From Cellulosilyticum lentocellum DSM 5427 (GTDB lineage: Bacteria; Bacillota; Clostridia; Lachnospirales; Cellulosilyticaceae), in NCBI RefSeq assembly GCF_000178835.2, contig NC_015275.1, positions 269,001-333,000 on the forward strand: 64,000 bases of DNA, read 5' to 3'. Below are positions 8,885 to 18,023 of this stretch, piece after piece (position 1 is the stretch's first letter; every line of letters starts with the position of its first letter). The notes beneath the pieces were generated by a model that worked only from the letters and a program-made list of their open reading frames with translations, was not told where the DNA came from and made no database searches. Position numbers and translations under genes: made by a program.

Positions 8885-9769
8885 ATGAAAAAGGCGTATA
8901 GATGGTGGGAAAAAATCAAAGATTATTTACTATTTGCAGGACCAATAACAGTGGCATTTTTTACAGTAGTCATAATACCCTTCCTGTATGGTTTGTTTCT
9001 GACCTTTACAAATTGGAATGGTATTTCAAGTGAGTATTCTATTGTTGGGCTTGAGAATTATAAACAAATTTTCTCTGATTCAGGATTTTTGAATTCATTG
9101 GGGCTTACATTTAAGTATGTGATTATAACTGTAATTATCACAAATGTTATGGCATTTACCCTTGCAGCTATATTAACCAGTGGAACAAAAGGACAAAATA
9201 TTTTTAGGGCAGGTTTTTTTACGCCTAACTTAATTGGAGGAGTAGCCTTAGGATATATATGGCAATTTATTTTTAATAATATATTAACCTACTTTGGAAC
9301 AACCTATGGTAATTCATTTTTTGCTTCCTCACTCCTGTCTAGTCCAAATAGAGCTTTTTGGGCTTTGGTTATTGTAAGTGTATGGCAGTATTCAGGATAT
9401 ATGATGTTGATTTATATTACAGGATTTCTAAATTTACCTAAAGATGTTTTAGAAGCAGCCAGCATTGATGGTGCAGAGGGGTGGGCAAGAATAAAAAATG
9501 TAGTACTACCATTAGTGATGCCTGCTTGTACCATATCAGTATTTTTGACACTTCAACGTACTTTTATGGTATACGATGTTAATATGGCCTTAACTAAAGG
9601 TGGACCATTTAAGACAACAGAGCTTATTTCAATGTTTGTTTATCAGAAGGCATTTAAGGAAAGGTCCTATGGCATTGGACAGTCTCAAGCAGTAATCTTG
9701 TTTTTAATTGTAGCCATTATATCTATTACCCAGGTATATATAACTAAAAAGAGGGAGGTAGAAGCATAA
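8885..9769 (+). CDS. Sugar ABC transporter permease (MalF/UgpA-like)
   Basis: This 294-aa protein has about six hydrophobic membrane segments. Its cytoplasmic EAA loop reads VLEAASIDGAEGWARIKNVVLP (the EAA---G signature), where the ATPase docks. It belongs to the CUT1 family of binding-protein-dependent permeases. It follows the binding protein by 88 nt and overlaps the start of the second permease by one base (TAATG), so the two subunits are translationally coupled. GTGGGAGATAGTAG provides the ribosome site. No regulatory sequence beyond the upstream hairpin is seen. Confidence 0.92.
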   Translation: MKKAYRWWEKIKDYLLFAGPITVAFFTVVIIPFLYGLFLTFTNWNGISSEYSIVGLENYKQIFSDSGFLNSLGLTFKYVIITVIITNVMAFTLAAILTSGTKGQNIFRAGFFTPNLIGGVALGYIWQFIFNNILTYFGTTYGNSFFASSLLSSPNRAFWALVIVSVWQYSGYMMLIYITGFLNLPKDVLEAASIDGAEGWARIKNVVLPLVMPACTISVFLTLQRTFMVYDVNMALTKGGPFKTTELISMFVYQKAFKERSYGIGQSQAVILFLIVAIISITQVYITKKREVEA

Positions 9770-10593
9770 TGAGTAAAAAGAAGATATTAAATATACTAAA
9801 AATAAGTTTCTTAAGTATATTGTTCATTGTATATTTAGCACCTATATTTTTTGCATTAATTAATTCTTTTAAACCAAGCAATAATATTATTGCAAATCCA
9901 CTCTCAATAATAAGTCATTCAAGTATAAAAAACTATATAGTAGCAGCTGAAAAAATGAGTTTTATACGTTCATTTGGTAATTCTTTGTTAATTACAGTTT
10001 TAAGTGTAGGCTTGATTATTTTGACAGCATCAATGGCAGCCTATCTATTTTGCAGGAAAGAATGGAAGATTAATATCTTTATGTTTTATGCCATGGTAGC
10101 AGCCATGATCTTACCTTTTCAAGCATTGATGATCCCTCTTGTAAGTATATATGGAGGCAAATTAAATATCTTGAATAAATGGACACTTATTTATATGTAT
10201 ATAGGCTTTGGGGCACCGTTAGCTGTTTTTATGTATCACGGATTTATCAAAGGGATACCTACTGAATTAGATGAAGCTGGTAAAATAGACGGTGCAACTA
10301 ATCTACAAGTATTTACCAAGATTGTATGGCCTATTTTAAAACCTATTACCCTAACAATTACAATCCTAGATGTATTGTGGATATGGAATGATTTCTTACT
10401 ACCTTCACTTATATTAATAGATGCCAAGGAAAGAACGTTGCCGTTATCTACATTTTACTTTTATGGAACCTATAGCGTGGATTTAGGATTGATGATGGCA
10501 GGGTTAATTTTAACCATCATTCCAGTTATCATCTTATATTTATTCCTTCAGAAATATATTTTGGAAGGTGTTGTGCAAGGGGCTATAAAATAA
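9769..10593 (+). CDS. Sugar ABC transporter permease (MalG/UgpE-like)
   Basis: This 274-aa protein has about six membrane helices and an EAA loop ELDEAGKIDGATNLQVFTKIVWP, so it is the second CUT1 permease partner. Its start overlaps the previous stop. The C-terminal end (ILEGVVQGAIK) is the usual tail of this family. Together with 7426-8796 and 8885-9769 it forms the uptake system for the sugar processed by the next two genes. Confidence 0.92.
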   Translation: MSKKKILNILKISFLSILFIVYLAPIFFALINSFKPSNNIIANPLSIISHSSIKNYIVAAEKMSFIRSFGNSLLITVLSVGLIILTASMAAYLFCRKEWKINIFMFYAMVAAMILPFQALMIPLVSIYGGKLNILNKWTLIYMYIGFGAPLAVFMYHGFIKGIPTELDEAGKIDGATNLQVFTKIVWPILKPITLTITILDVLWIWNDFLLPSLILIDAKERTLPLSTFYFYGTYSVDLGLMMAGLILTIIPVIILYLFLQKYILEGVVQGAIK

Positions 10594-10630
10594 TCTACAC
10601 GTGAACTATATTGAGGTGAGGAGTATTGAA

Positions 10631-12082
10631 ATGAGTATAAAAAATGAAATTATGCTAATTACCTATGCAGATAGTATAGGTAAAGACTTGAAAGATTTAA
10701 AATTCGTTCTAGAGACATATCTAAAAAATATTGTAGGGGGAGTACATATTCTACCTTTTTATCCTTCTTCAGCAGATAGAGGATTTGCACCTATGGAATA
10801 TTATCAAGTAGATCCTAAATTTGGCACCTGGAAGGAGATAGAGCAGATTAGTGAGTCTTATTATACAATGTATGACTTTATGATTAATCATATCTCGAAA
10901 TCATCTGTATATTTTAAGGATTTTCTAGAGAATAAAGATGAGTCCATTTATAAGGATTTGTTTATTAAGTATAGTGAGTTCTGGACCAATGGTTACCCAA
11001 CACAAGAACAAATTGATTTGATTTATAAAAGAAAACCACGTGCACCCTATATTGATGTAGAGTTTAAGGATGGAACAAAAGAAAAAATATGGTGTACATT
11101 TGATGAGGAACAGATAGATTTAGATATTAGTAAAAAAGCTACTAAAGATTTCATTAAAGAAAATTTAAAGTTTATGTGTGAAAATGGAGCTGCTCTCATT
11201 CGATTGGATGCCTTTGCTTATGCCACCAAAAAAGAAGGAAGTAATTGCTTTTTTATAGAACCTGATACATGGGAAATTCTTGAGTATTGCAAAAACATAG
11301 TAGAAGAGTATGGAGTGGCGTTATTACCAGAAATTCATGAACACTACTCAATACAGAAGAAAATTGCAGAAAAAGGCTATTACGTATATGACTTTGCATT
11401 ACCAATGTTAGTTCTTCATGCCCTATATAGTGGGACTAACAAAAGATTAATTAATTGGTTTAATACATGTCCTAAAAAGCAATTCACTACTTTAGATACA
11501 CATGATGGAATAGGGATAGTAGATGTAAAAGATTTAATGACAGATGAGGAGATTGAGCAAACTAAATCTAATCTCTATGAACAAGGTGCAAATGTTAAAA
11601 GGAAGTATAGTTCAACGGCTTATAACAACCTAGATATTTATCAAGTCAATTGTACCTATTACTCTGCATTAGGAGATAATGATGCAGCCTATTTACTAGC
11701 TAGAGCTATACAATTTTTCGCACCGGGTATTCCGCAGGTTTATTATGTAGGGCTATTTGCTGGAAAGAATGATATTGAATTATTAGAGAAAACTAAGAAT
11801 GGAAGAGATATTAATAGACATTATTATACATTAGAAGAAATCCAGCAAGAGACTCAAAGGGATGTAGTTAATAAATTATTTAAGTTAATGGCATTTAGAA
11901 ATAATTATAAGGCATTTGATGGAGAGATGATTATACATCCTACGGAATATGAAAATAAGCTAAAGATAGAGTGGATTAATAATGAATACAGAGCAGTATT
12001 AGAAGCCGACTTAAAGCAAAAAAGCTTTAATATCCTATATAAAGATATAGCAGAAGCAGTTTTTAAACAACTTGAACTATAG
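10631..12082 (+). CDS. gtfA: Sucrose phosphorylase (GH13)
   Basis: The start is placed at the ATG at 10631, ten codons into the open frame, because GGTGAGGAG lies just before it. The 483-aa product has the GH13 barrel of sucrose phosphorylases. The nucleophile is in IRLDAFAYA (Asp193), the acid/base in LLPEIHEHY (Glu234), and the transition-state Asp in LDTHDGIG (Asp292). These positions are nearly the same as in the Bifidobacterium enzyme. The reaction is sucrose plus phosphate to glucose-1-phosphate plus fructose, in the cytoplasm. It lies between the permeases and a fructokinase, which fits. Related GH13_18 enzymes can prefer sucrose-6'-phosphate or glucosylglycerate, so substrate identity is likely rather than certain. 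Confidence 0.85.
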   Translation: MSIKNEIMLITYADSIGKDLKDLKFVLETYLKNIVGGVHILPFYPSSADRGFAPMEYYQVDPKFGTWKEIEQISESYYTMYDFMINHISKSSVYFKDFLENKDESIYKDLFIKYSEFWTNGYPTQEQIDLIYKRKPRAPYIDVEFKDGTKEKIWCTFDEEQIDLDISKKATKDFIKENLKFMCENGAALIRLDAFAYATKKEGSNCFFIEPDTWEILEYCKNIVEEYGVALLPEIHEHYSIQKKIAEKGYYVYDFALPMLVLHALYSGTNKRLINWFNTCPKKQFTTLDTHDGIGIVDVKDLMTDEEIEQTKSNLYEQGANVKRKYSSTAYNNLDIYQVNCTYYSALGDNDAAYLLARAIQFFAPGIPQVYYVGLFAGKNDIELLEKTKNGRDINRHYYTLEEIQQETQRDVVNKLFKLMAFRNNYKAFDGEMIIHPTEYENKLKIEWINNEYRAVLEADLKQKSFNILYKDIAEAVFKQLEL

Positions 12083-12159
12083 AAGAAGTTATGGGTAGAG
12101 GAGGAGATACTTTAATCGTATCTCTTATAAAATAGAACCCAAGATAGGCAGGGTGAAAA

Positions 12160-13110
12160 ATGTCCAGTATTGTATGTGTAGGTGAAATGCTAGTAGATTT
12201 TGTTTGTGAAAATGTGGGAGTAAAGCTATCAGAGGGAAATAATTTTATAAAAAAAGCAGGAGGAGCACCAGCAAATGTAAGTGCTGCTATAGCTAAATTA
12301 GGTGGAAGCTCCATTTTTGTGGGAAAAGTAGGAAATGATAGCTTTGGTAGATTTTTATATGATACGCTAAGTAAACTTGGTGTTGATACAAGATACTGTT
12401 TATTTGATAAAGAATATGCAACAACTTTAGCATTTGTGTCCTTGGATGAAAATAGGGAGAGAGATTTTGAGTTTATAAGAGGAGCAGACGAAAGATTAAA
12501 TATAAGTGAGATAGACTTAGATGATTTTAAAGAAAGTGCTATTATTCACCTAGGAAGCGCAACTGCATTACTAGGAGGTAGCTTGTATGAAACCTATTTA
12601 GGATTTGTAGCATATTGTAAAACTAATGACAAAGTCATTAGTTTTGACCCTAATTATAGACAGGACTTGTATAAAAGTAAAAAGGATATTTTTATACAAA
12701 GATCTAAGGAGATTATTAAAGTAGCAGATATTGTTAAAGTCTCATTAGAAGAAGGAGTTCTCATAACAGGAATAGAAGAAGTAGATGGTATTGTTAGTGA
12801 AATACACCGTATGGGAGCAAAAGTTGTAATTGTAACTTTAGGAAAAAAAGGATCAGTCTTATCTATAGATAATAAGAAAAGGATCATTCCAAGCATAGAA
12901 GTAAATATGATTGATGCAACGGGAGCAGGAGATGCATATGTGGGTGCTGTACTTTACTTATTAGCTGCAACAGATAATGTTAAAGATACTTTGAATAATA
13001 TAGAAAAAATGAGTGAGATTATTAGTCTTGCTAATAAGGTAGGTGCCAAGACCACAGAAAAATATGGTGCCATTGAAGCAATTCCCTATTTAGAGGAAGT
13101 ACAAAGCTAA
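12160..13110 (+). CDS. scrK: Fructokinase (PfkB/ribokinase family)
   Basis: This 316-aa sugar kinase starts after CAGGGTGAAAA. Both PfkB signatures are visible: GGAPANVSAAIAKLGG near residue 33, and DATGAGDAYVGAVL with the catalytic base Asp258. The family phosphorylates furanose sugars with ATP. As the last gene of the sucrose operon, downstream of sucrose phosphorylase, it would convert released fructose to fructose-6-phosphate. A 77-nt gap separates it from the phosphorylase, and two terminator hairpins follow. Confidence 0.88.
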   Translation: MSSIVCVGEMLVDFVCENVGVKLSEGNNFIKKAGGAPANVSAAIAKLGGSSIFVGKVGNDSFGRFLYDTLSKLGVDTRYCLFDKEYATTLAFVSLDENRERDFEFIRGADERLNISEIDLDDFKESAIIHLGSATALLGGSLYETYLGFVAYCKTNDKVISFDPNYRQDLYKSKKDIFIQRSKEIIKVADIVKVSLEEGVLITGIEEVDGIVSEIHRMGAKVVIVTLGKKGSVLSIDNKKRIIPSIEVNMIDATGAGDAYVGAVLYLLAATDNVKDTLNNIEKMSEIISLANKVGAKTTEKYGAIEAIPYLEEVQS

Positions 13111-13162
13111 ATTTTAGATAATGAATTGTTAATAGCGATAAATATAATATTAAAAGAAAGCG

Positions 13163-13197
13163 ATACCACAATAATATTTGAGGCTACTGTGGTACCA
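13163..13197 (+). terminator. First hairpin after the sucrose operon
   Basis: GATACCACA and TGTGGTACC pair around a 17-nt loop. There is no strong U-tract, so on its own this is a weak terminator; it stands just ahead of the stronger one at 13204. Confidence 0.4.
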
Positions 13198-13203
13198 ATA
13201 ATT

Positions 13204-13250
13204 AAAAGGCGCCCACCATGTAACAGGACATGATGGGCGCCTTTCTCTCT
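13204..13250 (+). terminator. Terminator hairpin, family with conserved tip (copy 2)
   Basis: AAAGGCGCCCA pairs with TGGGCGCCTTT, with a CCATGTAACAGGACATGA tip like the hairpin at 3772, then TCTCTCT. It ends the sucrose operon and opens another copy of the intergenic repeat. Confidence 0.85.
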
Positions 13251-13385
13251 GTAGGTTTTAGTTAAACGTTCATAACTGCTTAAACAAGCGTTACTTTAAA
13301 GCATGAGAAGCTCCTTGGTACCTGGAGGTAGAACGATTTTTACGAAGACAACTATGAACGCTTTCAAGAGATGTGGTGTATGTTA
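13251..13385 (+). repeat. Intergenic repeat family, partial copy (R2)
   Basis: This stretch starts with TTTAGTTAAACGTTCATAACTG and ends near AAGACAACTATGAACGCTTT. It corresponds to the first stem domain of the long copies. CGTTCATA pairs perfectly with TATGAACG here, whereas the copy at 22364 pairs CATAGCTG with CAGCTATG. Both arms have changed while pairing is kept, which supports a conserved RNA stem. Confidence 0.55.
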
Positions 13386-13398
13386 TTCTACAATAATG

Positions 13399-13995
13399 TT
13401 ATGACATAAGAGTAGCAATCATGATAGCAGCTAGAAGTAATAAAACACAGATAAAATATGTTTTGGCGCCACGGATAACTATGTTGGAGTTGGTCTTAGG
13501 TTTACGTGTTTTTATTATAAGGAAGGCAACTAAGCCAAAGATAATAACCATTGCTGTTGAGACAAGGCCTATTGCAGGTTCAGAAGAAGACATTAAGCTA
13601 CTACTGATATAAGCAACTAATAAACCTACGTTGTAAAAAAGTAAAAGCAAGTTTGCACACCTAAAAGAAGTGGTAGAAGATAAAAATATTTTTTGAGAAT
13701 TAATGGCACAGTCACTAGGCAAACGAAGTTTAAAGTGTTCAAAAATCCCTTCTAGATTTTCAAATTCTGATAAGAAGAAGGTTTCAGTAGTCGTGCGACA
13801 TAGAATGCCTTGGAACTTGTCTGACTTAAGCCTATAGGCTTTTACTTTAATAAAGTCCTTATACTTATAAGTTTGTGTTTTAGTATCGTGGATCAACGTC
13901 ATTCCCTCTGCATCTACTATAAGTGTATGACCTAAAACAAGATACTTTTTTAAATAGTGATAGAGAGCTAATAGGATTAAGATAAGAAGTATCAC
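13399..13995 (-). CDS. Membrane protein with a PH-like segment (198 aa)
   Basis: The start is a GTG at 13995 that overlaps the TGA of the upstream frame (GTGA), which implies translational coupling to the gene at 13992-14548. Residues 1-18 form a membrane helix. About 25-95 is a soluble segment (LIVDAEGMTLIHDTKTQTYKYKDF) with the strand pattern of PH-like/YcxB-type domains. Three more membrane helices follow, near 115-135, 140-160 and 177-197. I do not recognise a named family. It resembles its neighbour in layout, so the pair may be paralogues of a two-component membrane complex. Confidence 0.65.
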   Translation of the reverse strand: MILLILILLALYHYLKKYLVLGHTLIVDAEGMTLIHDTKTQTYKYKDFIKVKAYRLKSDKFQGILCRTTTETFFLSEFENLEGIFEHFKLRLPSDCAINSQKIFLSSTTSFRCANLLLLFYNVGLLVAYISSSLMSSSEPAIGLVSTAMVIIFGLVAFLIIKTRKPKTNSNIVIRGAKTYFICVLLLLAAIMIATLMS

Positions 13996-14548
13996 AGTAA
14001 GTACACTACCAATAATAATAAGTTAAATAACCCAGCTCTATAGGTAGTAATGAAGTAGTCTTCTTTTAAAAGGATAGGACAACTCTCAGGAACCTTATGG
14101 GATAAAAGCTGCAAGATTGTTTCTAGTTCTATAAAGGAGGTAAGTGTGAAGGTTTTCTCGGCTGTTTGAAGTTTAATAAAATGGTAACCGCCTTGTTAGA
14201 AACAGAAACAACGATGGAGGTCATATCTCTGTAAGGAATCAGTAGCTCGTCTCCATTACCAAGTAATTTGAGTTCGTTTTCTTCGAATTCAAGAGAGAGA
14301 TCTCCGGATACTGGAGAAGGCTTTACGAATCTAATGAATAAAAAGAACGCAATAATAAACCAACAACCAGTGAAGATAAAAGGGGAAAAGGAAGAGTCAG
14401 ACTGTAGGTATGTAGTTATGATAGAGAAAATTATTCTTAAAATATAGCAACTTACGAAAAGGATAAACTGTAAACAAAGCAAGCGATATAGCCAAGTAAA
14501 TAAGGTGTTACCAGTAGGTTGAGTTTGAATAAATTTCTTATGTTCCAT
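13992..14548 (-). pseudogene. Membrane/PH-like protein gene with a probable frameshift
   Basis: The frame from 14548 encodes two membrane helices (about residues 20-65) and a PH-like strand pattern (LEFEENELKLLGNGDELLIPYRD, split here by position 85), but stops at 14129. Shifting by one base near 14155-14185 continues as QTAEKTFTLTSFIELETILQ and runs to a TGA at 13992. That end overlaps the GTG start of the next gene in the standard 4-nt coupled arrangement. This makes a one-base deletion, whether real or a sequencing error, the best explanation. Without correction the product is a 139-aa truncated protein. A clear ATG start with upstream AGAGGTATTTT is present. Function is unknown. Confidence 0.6.
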
Positions 14549-14620
14549 AAAATACCTCTAGTAGATTGAATTTTTATAAAATTTATTCTATTATAACATA
14601 AAAGTGCTAAATTATGCTAA

Positions 14621-14952
14621 TGCAAGTACAAGGTAGATATAGTCTTTGTTGTAGATACAGGTTATACCTTGAAGAAGCTACATACAGCGAAGAGGAGTAT
14701 TGAGGAAATCATAAGACTTTTACAAGAGGAATATCAGTTAGATGTAGACGTTTCTATTATTGATTTTAAATATGGCAATGGCCAGGGGTAGTATATGATA
14801 TTAAGGCTATTGAAAGCACGAAATGGTTTAAAGAAGGGCAAGAAATAAAGGTATTACCTATTATCTCTGACCCCACATCAGAAGATAGTGATCAAGATGG
14901 TCTAAAGGATGAGAATGATAAATATCCCCTGTTTACTTCCATGGCTACTTAA
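14621..14952 (+). pseudogene. Remnant of a VWA / thrombospondin type-3 surface protein
   Basis: Two frames without start codons encode pieces of one protein. The first reads KVDIVFVVDTGYTLKKLHTA, a degraded von Willebrand A strand-1/MIDAS region, and stops at 14789. The second, in the next frame, ends DPTSEDSDQDGLKDENDKYP, a calcium-binding thrombospondin type-3 repeat. The end is fused directly to a copy of the intergenic repeat, which supplies the last codons and the stop. The parent would have been a large extracellular or cell-wall protein. Confidence 0.6.
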
Positions 14953-15037
14953 GTAAACTTTGCTCCAAGGTATGACAATAGCTCCTCAGCACTTGTATAC
15001 GGACAGAACGGTGCTCACGAAGACAGCTATGAAAGTT
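14937..15037 (+). repeat. Intergenic repeat family, partial copy (R3)
   Basis: TTCCATGGCTACTTAAGTAA through AGACAGCTATGAAAGTT aligns with the first stem domain of the long copies, including the inner GCAC...GGTGC hairpin. It is joined to the VWA/TSP3 remnant on one side and overlaps the last codons of the minus-strand gene at 15027 on the other. Confidence 0.65.
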
Positions 15038-15626
15038 CAATAAATGCTGCATAACGTTTTTGGTTTAAAGGTGTGTTTTTTAATTTGAAAAAAGGATAAA
15101 GTTCATTTTCCTTATTCAGGTAAAGTTGCAGGTGTTTTTTCTGCATTTTTATAATAAAAGGAGAAGGTTTGCGTGAAGAGGAGAGATAAAGTCCCTGCTG
15201 AGTTATATAAACAGTTTCGAATGAAATATACATAAGAATACTTATGAGTGATAACAAGTAGACCCTAGAGAGCTTATGATTATGCTTTATTTTACTTTCG
15301 TATCGAGAACGTCTCATTTGAAGCCAATCATCCTCTTGACCAGGAATAATTATATCTGGGTTATTACCCCATTCTTCATAATCAGCAAATGCTTGTACGC
15401 CAGCTATTTTACTTTGCATGATGACATGTTCTTGTTGCGTAGCTAGATTTGTGTAACTACTTAGGGCCATAGCGTTAGAAGCCAAGATAAGAAGATAAGC
15501 AAAAAGTCTAGTTTTTGAGAGGGGAAAGAGAAGCATTATGATGCCACTTTTCTTAGCATGATAAAAAGTAATGATATGAAAAATACAGGATAAAATCACC
15601 ATTAAACATAAAAAGCTAATAAACAT
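15027..15626 (-). CDS. Uncharacterised membrane protein (199 aa)
   Basis: The ATG at 15626 has a strong AGGAGGAGCAT site. The protein has membrane helices near residues 1-20, 28-35 and 43-58, a soluble part with an acidic stretch PGQEDDWLQMRRSRYESK, another helix near 122-142, and a basic tail. No family is recognised. Its final few codons overlap repeat R3, so the original C-terminus may have been replaced. The 330-nt stretch 15627-15957 that separates it from the next gene is AT-rich and holds only the short repeat at 15822. Confidence 0.6.
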   Translation of the reverse strand: MFISFLCLMVILSCIFHIITFYHAKKSGIIMLLFPLSKTRLFAYLLILASNAMALSSYTNLATQQEHVIMQSKIAGVQAFADYEEWGNNPDIIIPGQEDDWLQMRRSRYESKIKHNHKLSRVYLLSLISILMYISFETVYITQQGLYLSSSRKPSPFIIKMQKKHLQLYLNKENELYPFFKLKNTPLNQKRYAAFIELS

Positions 15627-15821
15627 ATGCTCCTCCTATAAACAGCTATAAATTTTCAACATACCCTAAACACTAGACTGCATTCAAGTGTGCATTAATG
15701 AGAAGATATATAGTGACAGATATATACAGAATATTATAATATTAATAAAGTGATAGCAAGAGTCTAGTTTATCATAAAGGCAGGAGAATTAAATGATAGA
15801 GACTAAAGGCTACAGTAATGA

Positions 15822-15862
15822 GTGTAAAAGCTGTAGCAAAGTAAATGTGGATTTTGGATGAT
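15822..15862 (+). repeat. Short upstream repeat (copy 1 of 2)
   Basis: GTAAAAGCTGTAGCAAAGTA followed by a GATTTTGGAT block closely matches 24442-24483. Both lie about 90-95 nt upstream of the next start codon. Confidence 0.4.
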
Positions 15863-15957
15863 TATAAAATATACTGAAAGTTTAATTTTTTAGTATATAA
15901 AATGATAGAATTTATTGGTAAACTATAGGCATATCAAGTATAAAAAGGGGTGTTATT

Positions 15958-16665
15958 ATGGCTATGTGGAACCCATGGCGTGGCTGTCATAGATATAGTG
16001 AGGGCTGTAAATACTGTTATATTCATAAAGGCGATGATAAGCGGGGCATAGATACAAATGTCATTGTCCGCACAGACAAATTTAATGTTCCTATTGAGAA
16101 AAATAAATCAGGGGAATACAAAATTAAAGCAGGGCAAACCGTTTATCTTGGCTTTTCAACTGATTTTTTAATTGAAGATGCCGATATATGGAGACAGGAA
16201 TGTTGGAAGATGATCAAAGAGCGTTCAGACTTGCATTTTATTTTTCTCACAAAAAGAATTGATCGATTTATGAACTGTATTCCCGTAGATTGGAACGATG
16301 GATATGATAACGTAACTGTTGGCTGTACAGTAGAAAACCAAGAGACTGCCGATTATCGTCTTTCCATTTTTTCTACCCTACCTATTAAACACAAAAATAT
16401 TATTTGCCAACCTTTAATTGAAAAAGTCAATATTGAGAAGTATTTAAAAGATATAGAACTGGTGGTAGTCGGCGGCGAGTCTGATAAAGATGCTAGGCCA
16501 TTTCATTATGATTGGGTACTTGATATAAGAGAGCAATGTATACGAAATAACATTCATTTTGAATTTCGGCAATGTGGCACTCATTTTATCAAGGATGGTA
16601 AATATTATAAATTGTCAGTTCGGGATTTATGTTCTCAGGCAAAAAAAGCCAATATCAACTGCTAA
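15958..16665 (+). CDS. DUF5131 (phage Gp37/Gp68-like) protein
   Basis: At 235 aa it has the hallmark N-terminus of this family, NPWRGCHRYSEGCKYCY, with cysteines spaced for metal or Fe-S binding. A central FLTKRIDRF and a VVGGESDKDARPFHYDW motif follow. The family is related to radical-SAM folds and is frequent in phages and mobile DNA. Its substrate is not known. It begins 43 nt ahead of an AraC regulator and a VOC protein. These three genes look somewhat richer in GC-ending codons than their surroundings, which suggests they arrived together (inference). Confidence 0.8.
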   Translation: MAMWNPWRGCHRYSEGCKYCYIHKGDDKRGIDTNVIVRTDKFNVPIEKNKSGEYKIKAGQTVYLGFSTDFLIEDADIWRQECWKMIKERSDLHFIFLTKRIDRFMNCIPVDWNDGYDNVTVGCTVENQETADYRLSIFSTLPIKHKNIICQPLIEKVNIEKYLKDIELVVVGGESDKDARPFHYDWVLDIREQCIRNNIHFEFRQCGTHFIKDGKYYKLSVRDLCSQAKKANINC

Positions 16666-16707
16666 AAGCTCTTGTGATTTCATTCAATAGAAAGGGGGAA
16701 ATGCAGC

Positions 16708-17529
16708 ATGCGTATTCATAGTGATAAGGCCTTTAATATCAGCCCACCACATAGTCTACTTGATCAATATGTCCTCTTCTATAATATAGTTTTCCCAAAG
16801 CAAAATATGTTCGTAGAACATTATACGCTTATGCCGGACGCATGTGGCACATTGTCTCTTGCCTATAATGGAAAAGATATTTTAGCTGAGTTATGGGGGG
16901 CTTCTGTAACCCCTACTTTGCTTGGAGCTGAACCCAACCAATATCAAGTTATGCTATTGATACAACTTTCACCTTGTGGATTATATCAAATAACACACTG
17001 CCACCAAGCTGAATTTGCGGATAAGCGTATGCCGCTCAAAGATGTGGATAAGGAGCTTTTTAATTCCCTCTGCCGTGCTTTTGAAACCGCAAACAATGTA
17101 ACAGAATTATTTAGTATGTGTGATAAGATTCTATATAACTATATGGCGTACTGTGTTGTTTCAGATGCTTTGTTCTTTGCGACAAAAACCATTTCAGATC
17201 ATCAGGGTCAAATACTTGTTGCGGAACTGGCTAAAAAGGTCGGTTATAGCCAGCGGCATTTAAACCGTCTTTTCTTAATGCAGATTGGAATGAACGTCAA
17301 AAGCTATACCCGTCTTGTTCGTTTTAATGATGTATTAAGGCATATACAAAAATCGCCATGTTTCTTTGCGGCGTTGTCGCAACAAACCGGATATTTCGAC
17401 CAAGCTCATTTTGATAAAGATTTTAAGGCCATTAGCGGCGTTACCCCTGAAAACTATTTGAAATACATGTCTGATTTTTACTATGATGCCACAGAGGTAT
17501 CCACTATACTATCATCAAGGAGGGGATAA
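16708..17529 (+). CDS. AraC-family transcriptional regulator
   Basis: This 273-aa protein starts after AAAGGGGGAAATGCAGC. Residues 1-150 are a DUF6597-like sensor domain. About residues 165-265 carry the two AraC helix-turn-helix motifs, including LAKKVGYSQRHLNRLF and LSQQTGYFDQAHFDKDFK. It overlaps the ribosome site of the VOC gene downstream, so the two form an operon, and it probably controls its own cassette. The inducer is unknown. Confidence 0.88.
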   Translation: MRIHSDKAFNISPPHSLLDQYVLFYNIVFPKQNMFVEHYTLMPDACGTLSLAYNGKDILAELWGASVTPTLLGAEPNQYQVMLLIQLSPCGLYQITHCHQAEFADKRMPLKDVDKELFNSLCRAFETANNVTELFSMCDKILYNYMAYCVVSDALFFATKTISDHQGQILVAELAKKVGYSQRHLNRLFLMQIGMNVKSYTRLVRFNDVLRHIQKSPCFFAALSQQTGYFDQAHFDKDFKAISGVTPENYLKYMSDFYYDATEVSTILSSRRG

Positions 17530-17532
17530 TCT

Positions 17533-17994
17533 ATGAAATATCAAGGATGTTTATTAGCAGTTAAGGATATGGAGATATCAAAAAATTTCTATGAAAAGGT
17601 TCTTCAGCAAAAGATTTTGATGGACATTGGTGTACATGTTACTTTTGAGGGGTTTTCTCTACAACAAGGGTATGCCGAGTTAATTGGCGTTCCATCAGAT
17701 AGCGTCCAAGAAGAATCAAATAATTTTCAAGTCTACTTTGAAGTAGAAGATTTGGATACGGTGTACACCGAGTTAAAACGTACACCAGGTATACTGTGGG
17801 TACATGAGATAAGAGAATATCCTTGGGGACAGCGTGATGTTCGGGTGTATGATCCGGACAAGCATATCGTGGAAATTGCAGAGGATATGGGGGTAGTTAT
17901 CAAGCGTTTCATTGGGCAAGGTATGTCGGTAGAAGAAGTGGCGGAGCGCACTATGTTCCCTCTTGAAGTCGTAAAACAGTATATGCATTTGTAA
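17533..17994 (+). CDS. VOC-superfamily protein with C-terminal helical extension
   Basis: The start follows AAGGAGGGG. Residues 1-118 form a glyoxalase/bleomycin-resistance (VOC) fold: AVKDMEISKNFYEKVL at the start, and RDVRVYDPDKHIVEIAED at the metal-ligand end, with Glu in VEIAE. The last 35 residues (MSVEEVAERTMFPLEVVKQYM) form a small helix-turn-helix-like extension not found in all members. It is paired with an AraC regulator, which fits a small-molecule binding or detoxification role, but the substrate is not evident. Confidence 0.82.
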   Translation: MKYQGCLLAVKDMEISKNFYEKVLQQKILMDIGVHVTFEGFSLQQGYAELIGVPSDSVQEESNNFQVYFEVEDLDTVYTELKRTPGILWVHEIREYPWGQRDVRVYDPDKHIVEIAEDMGVVIKRFIGQGMSVEEVAERTMFPLEVVKQYMHL

Positions 17995-18023
17995 TCAATT
18001 TAGACTTATCTATTAACAGTAGC

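Noticed and set aside
14188-14204. ATGGTAACCGCCTT shared with the hairpin at 22303
   Set aside because: It lies inside a minus-strand coding sequence and lacks the opposite arm; a 14-nt match is most likely chance.
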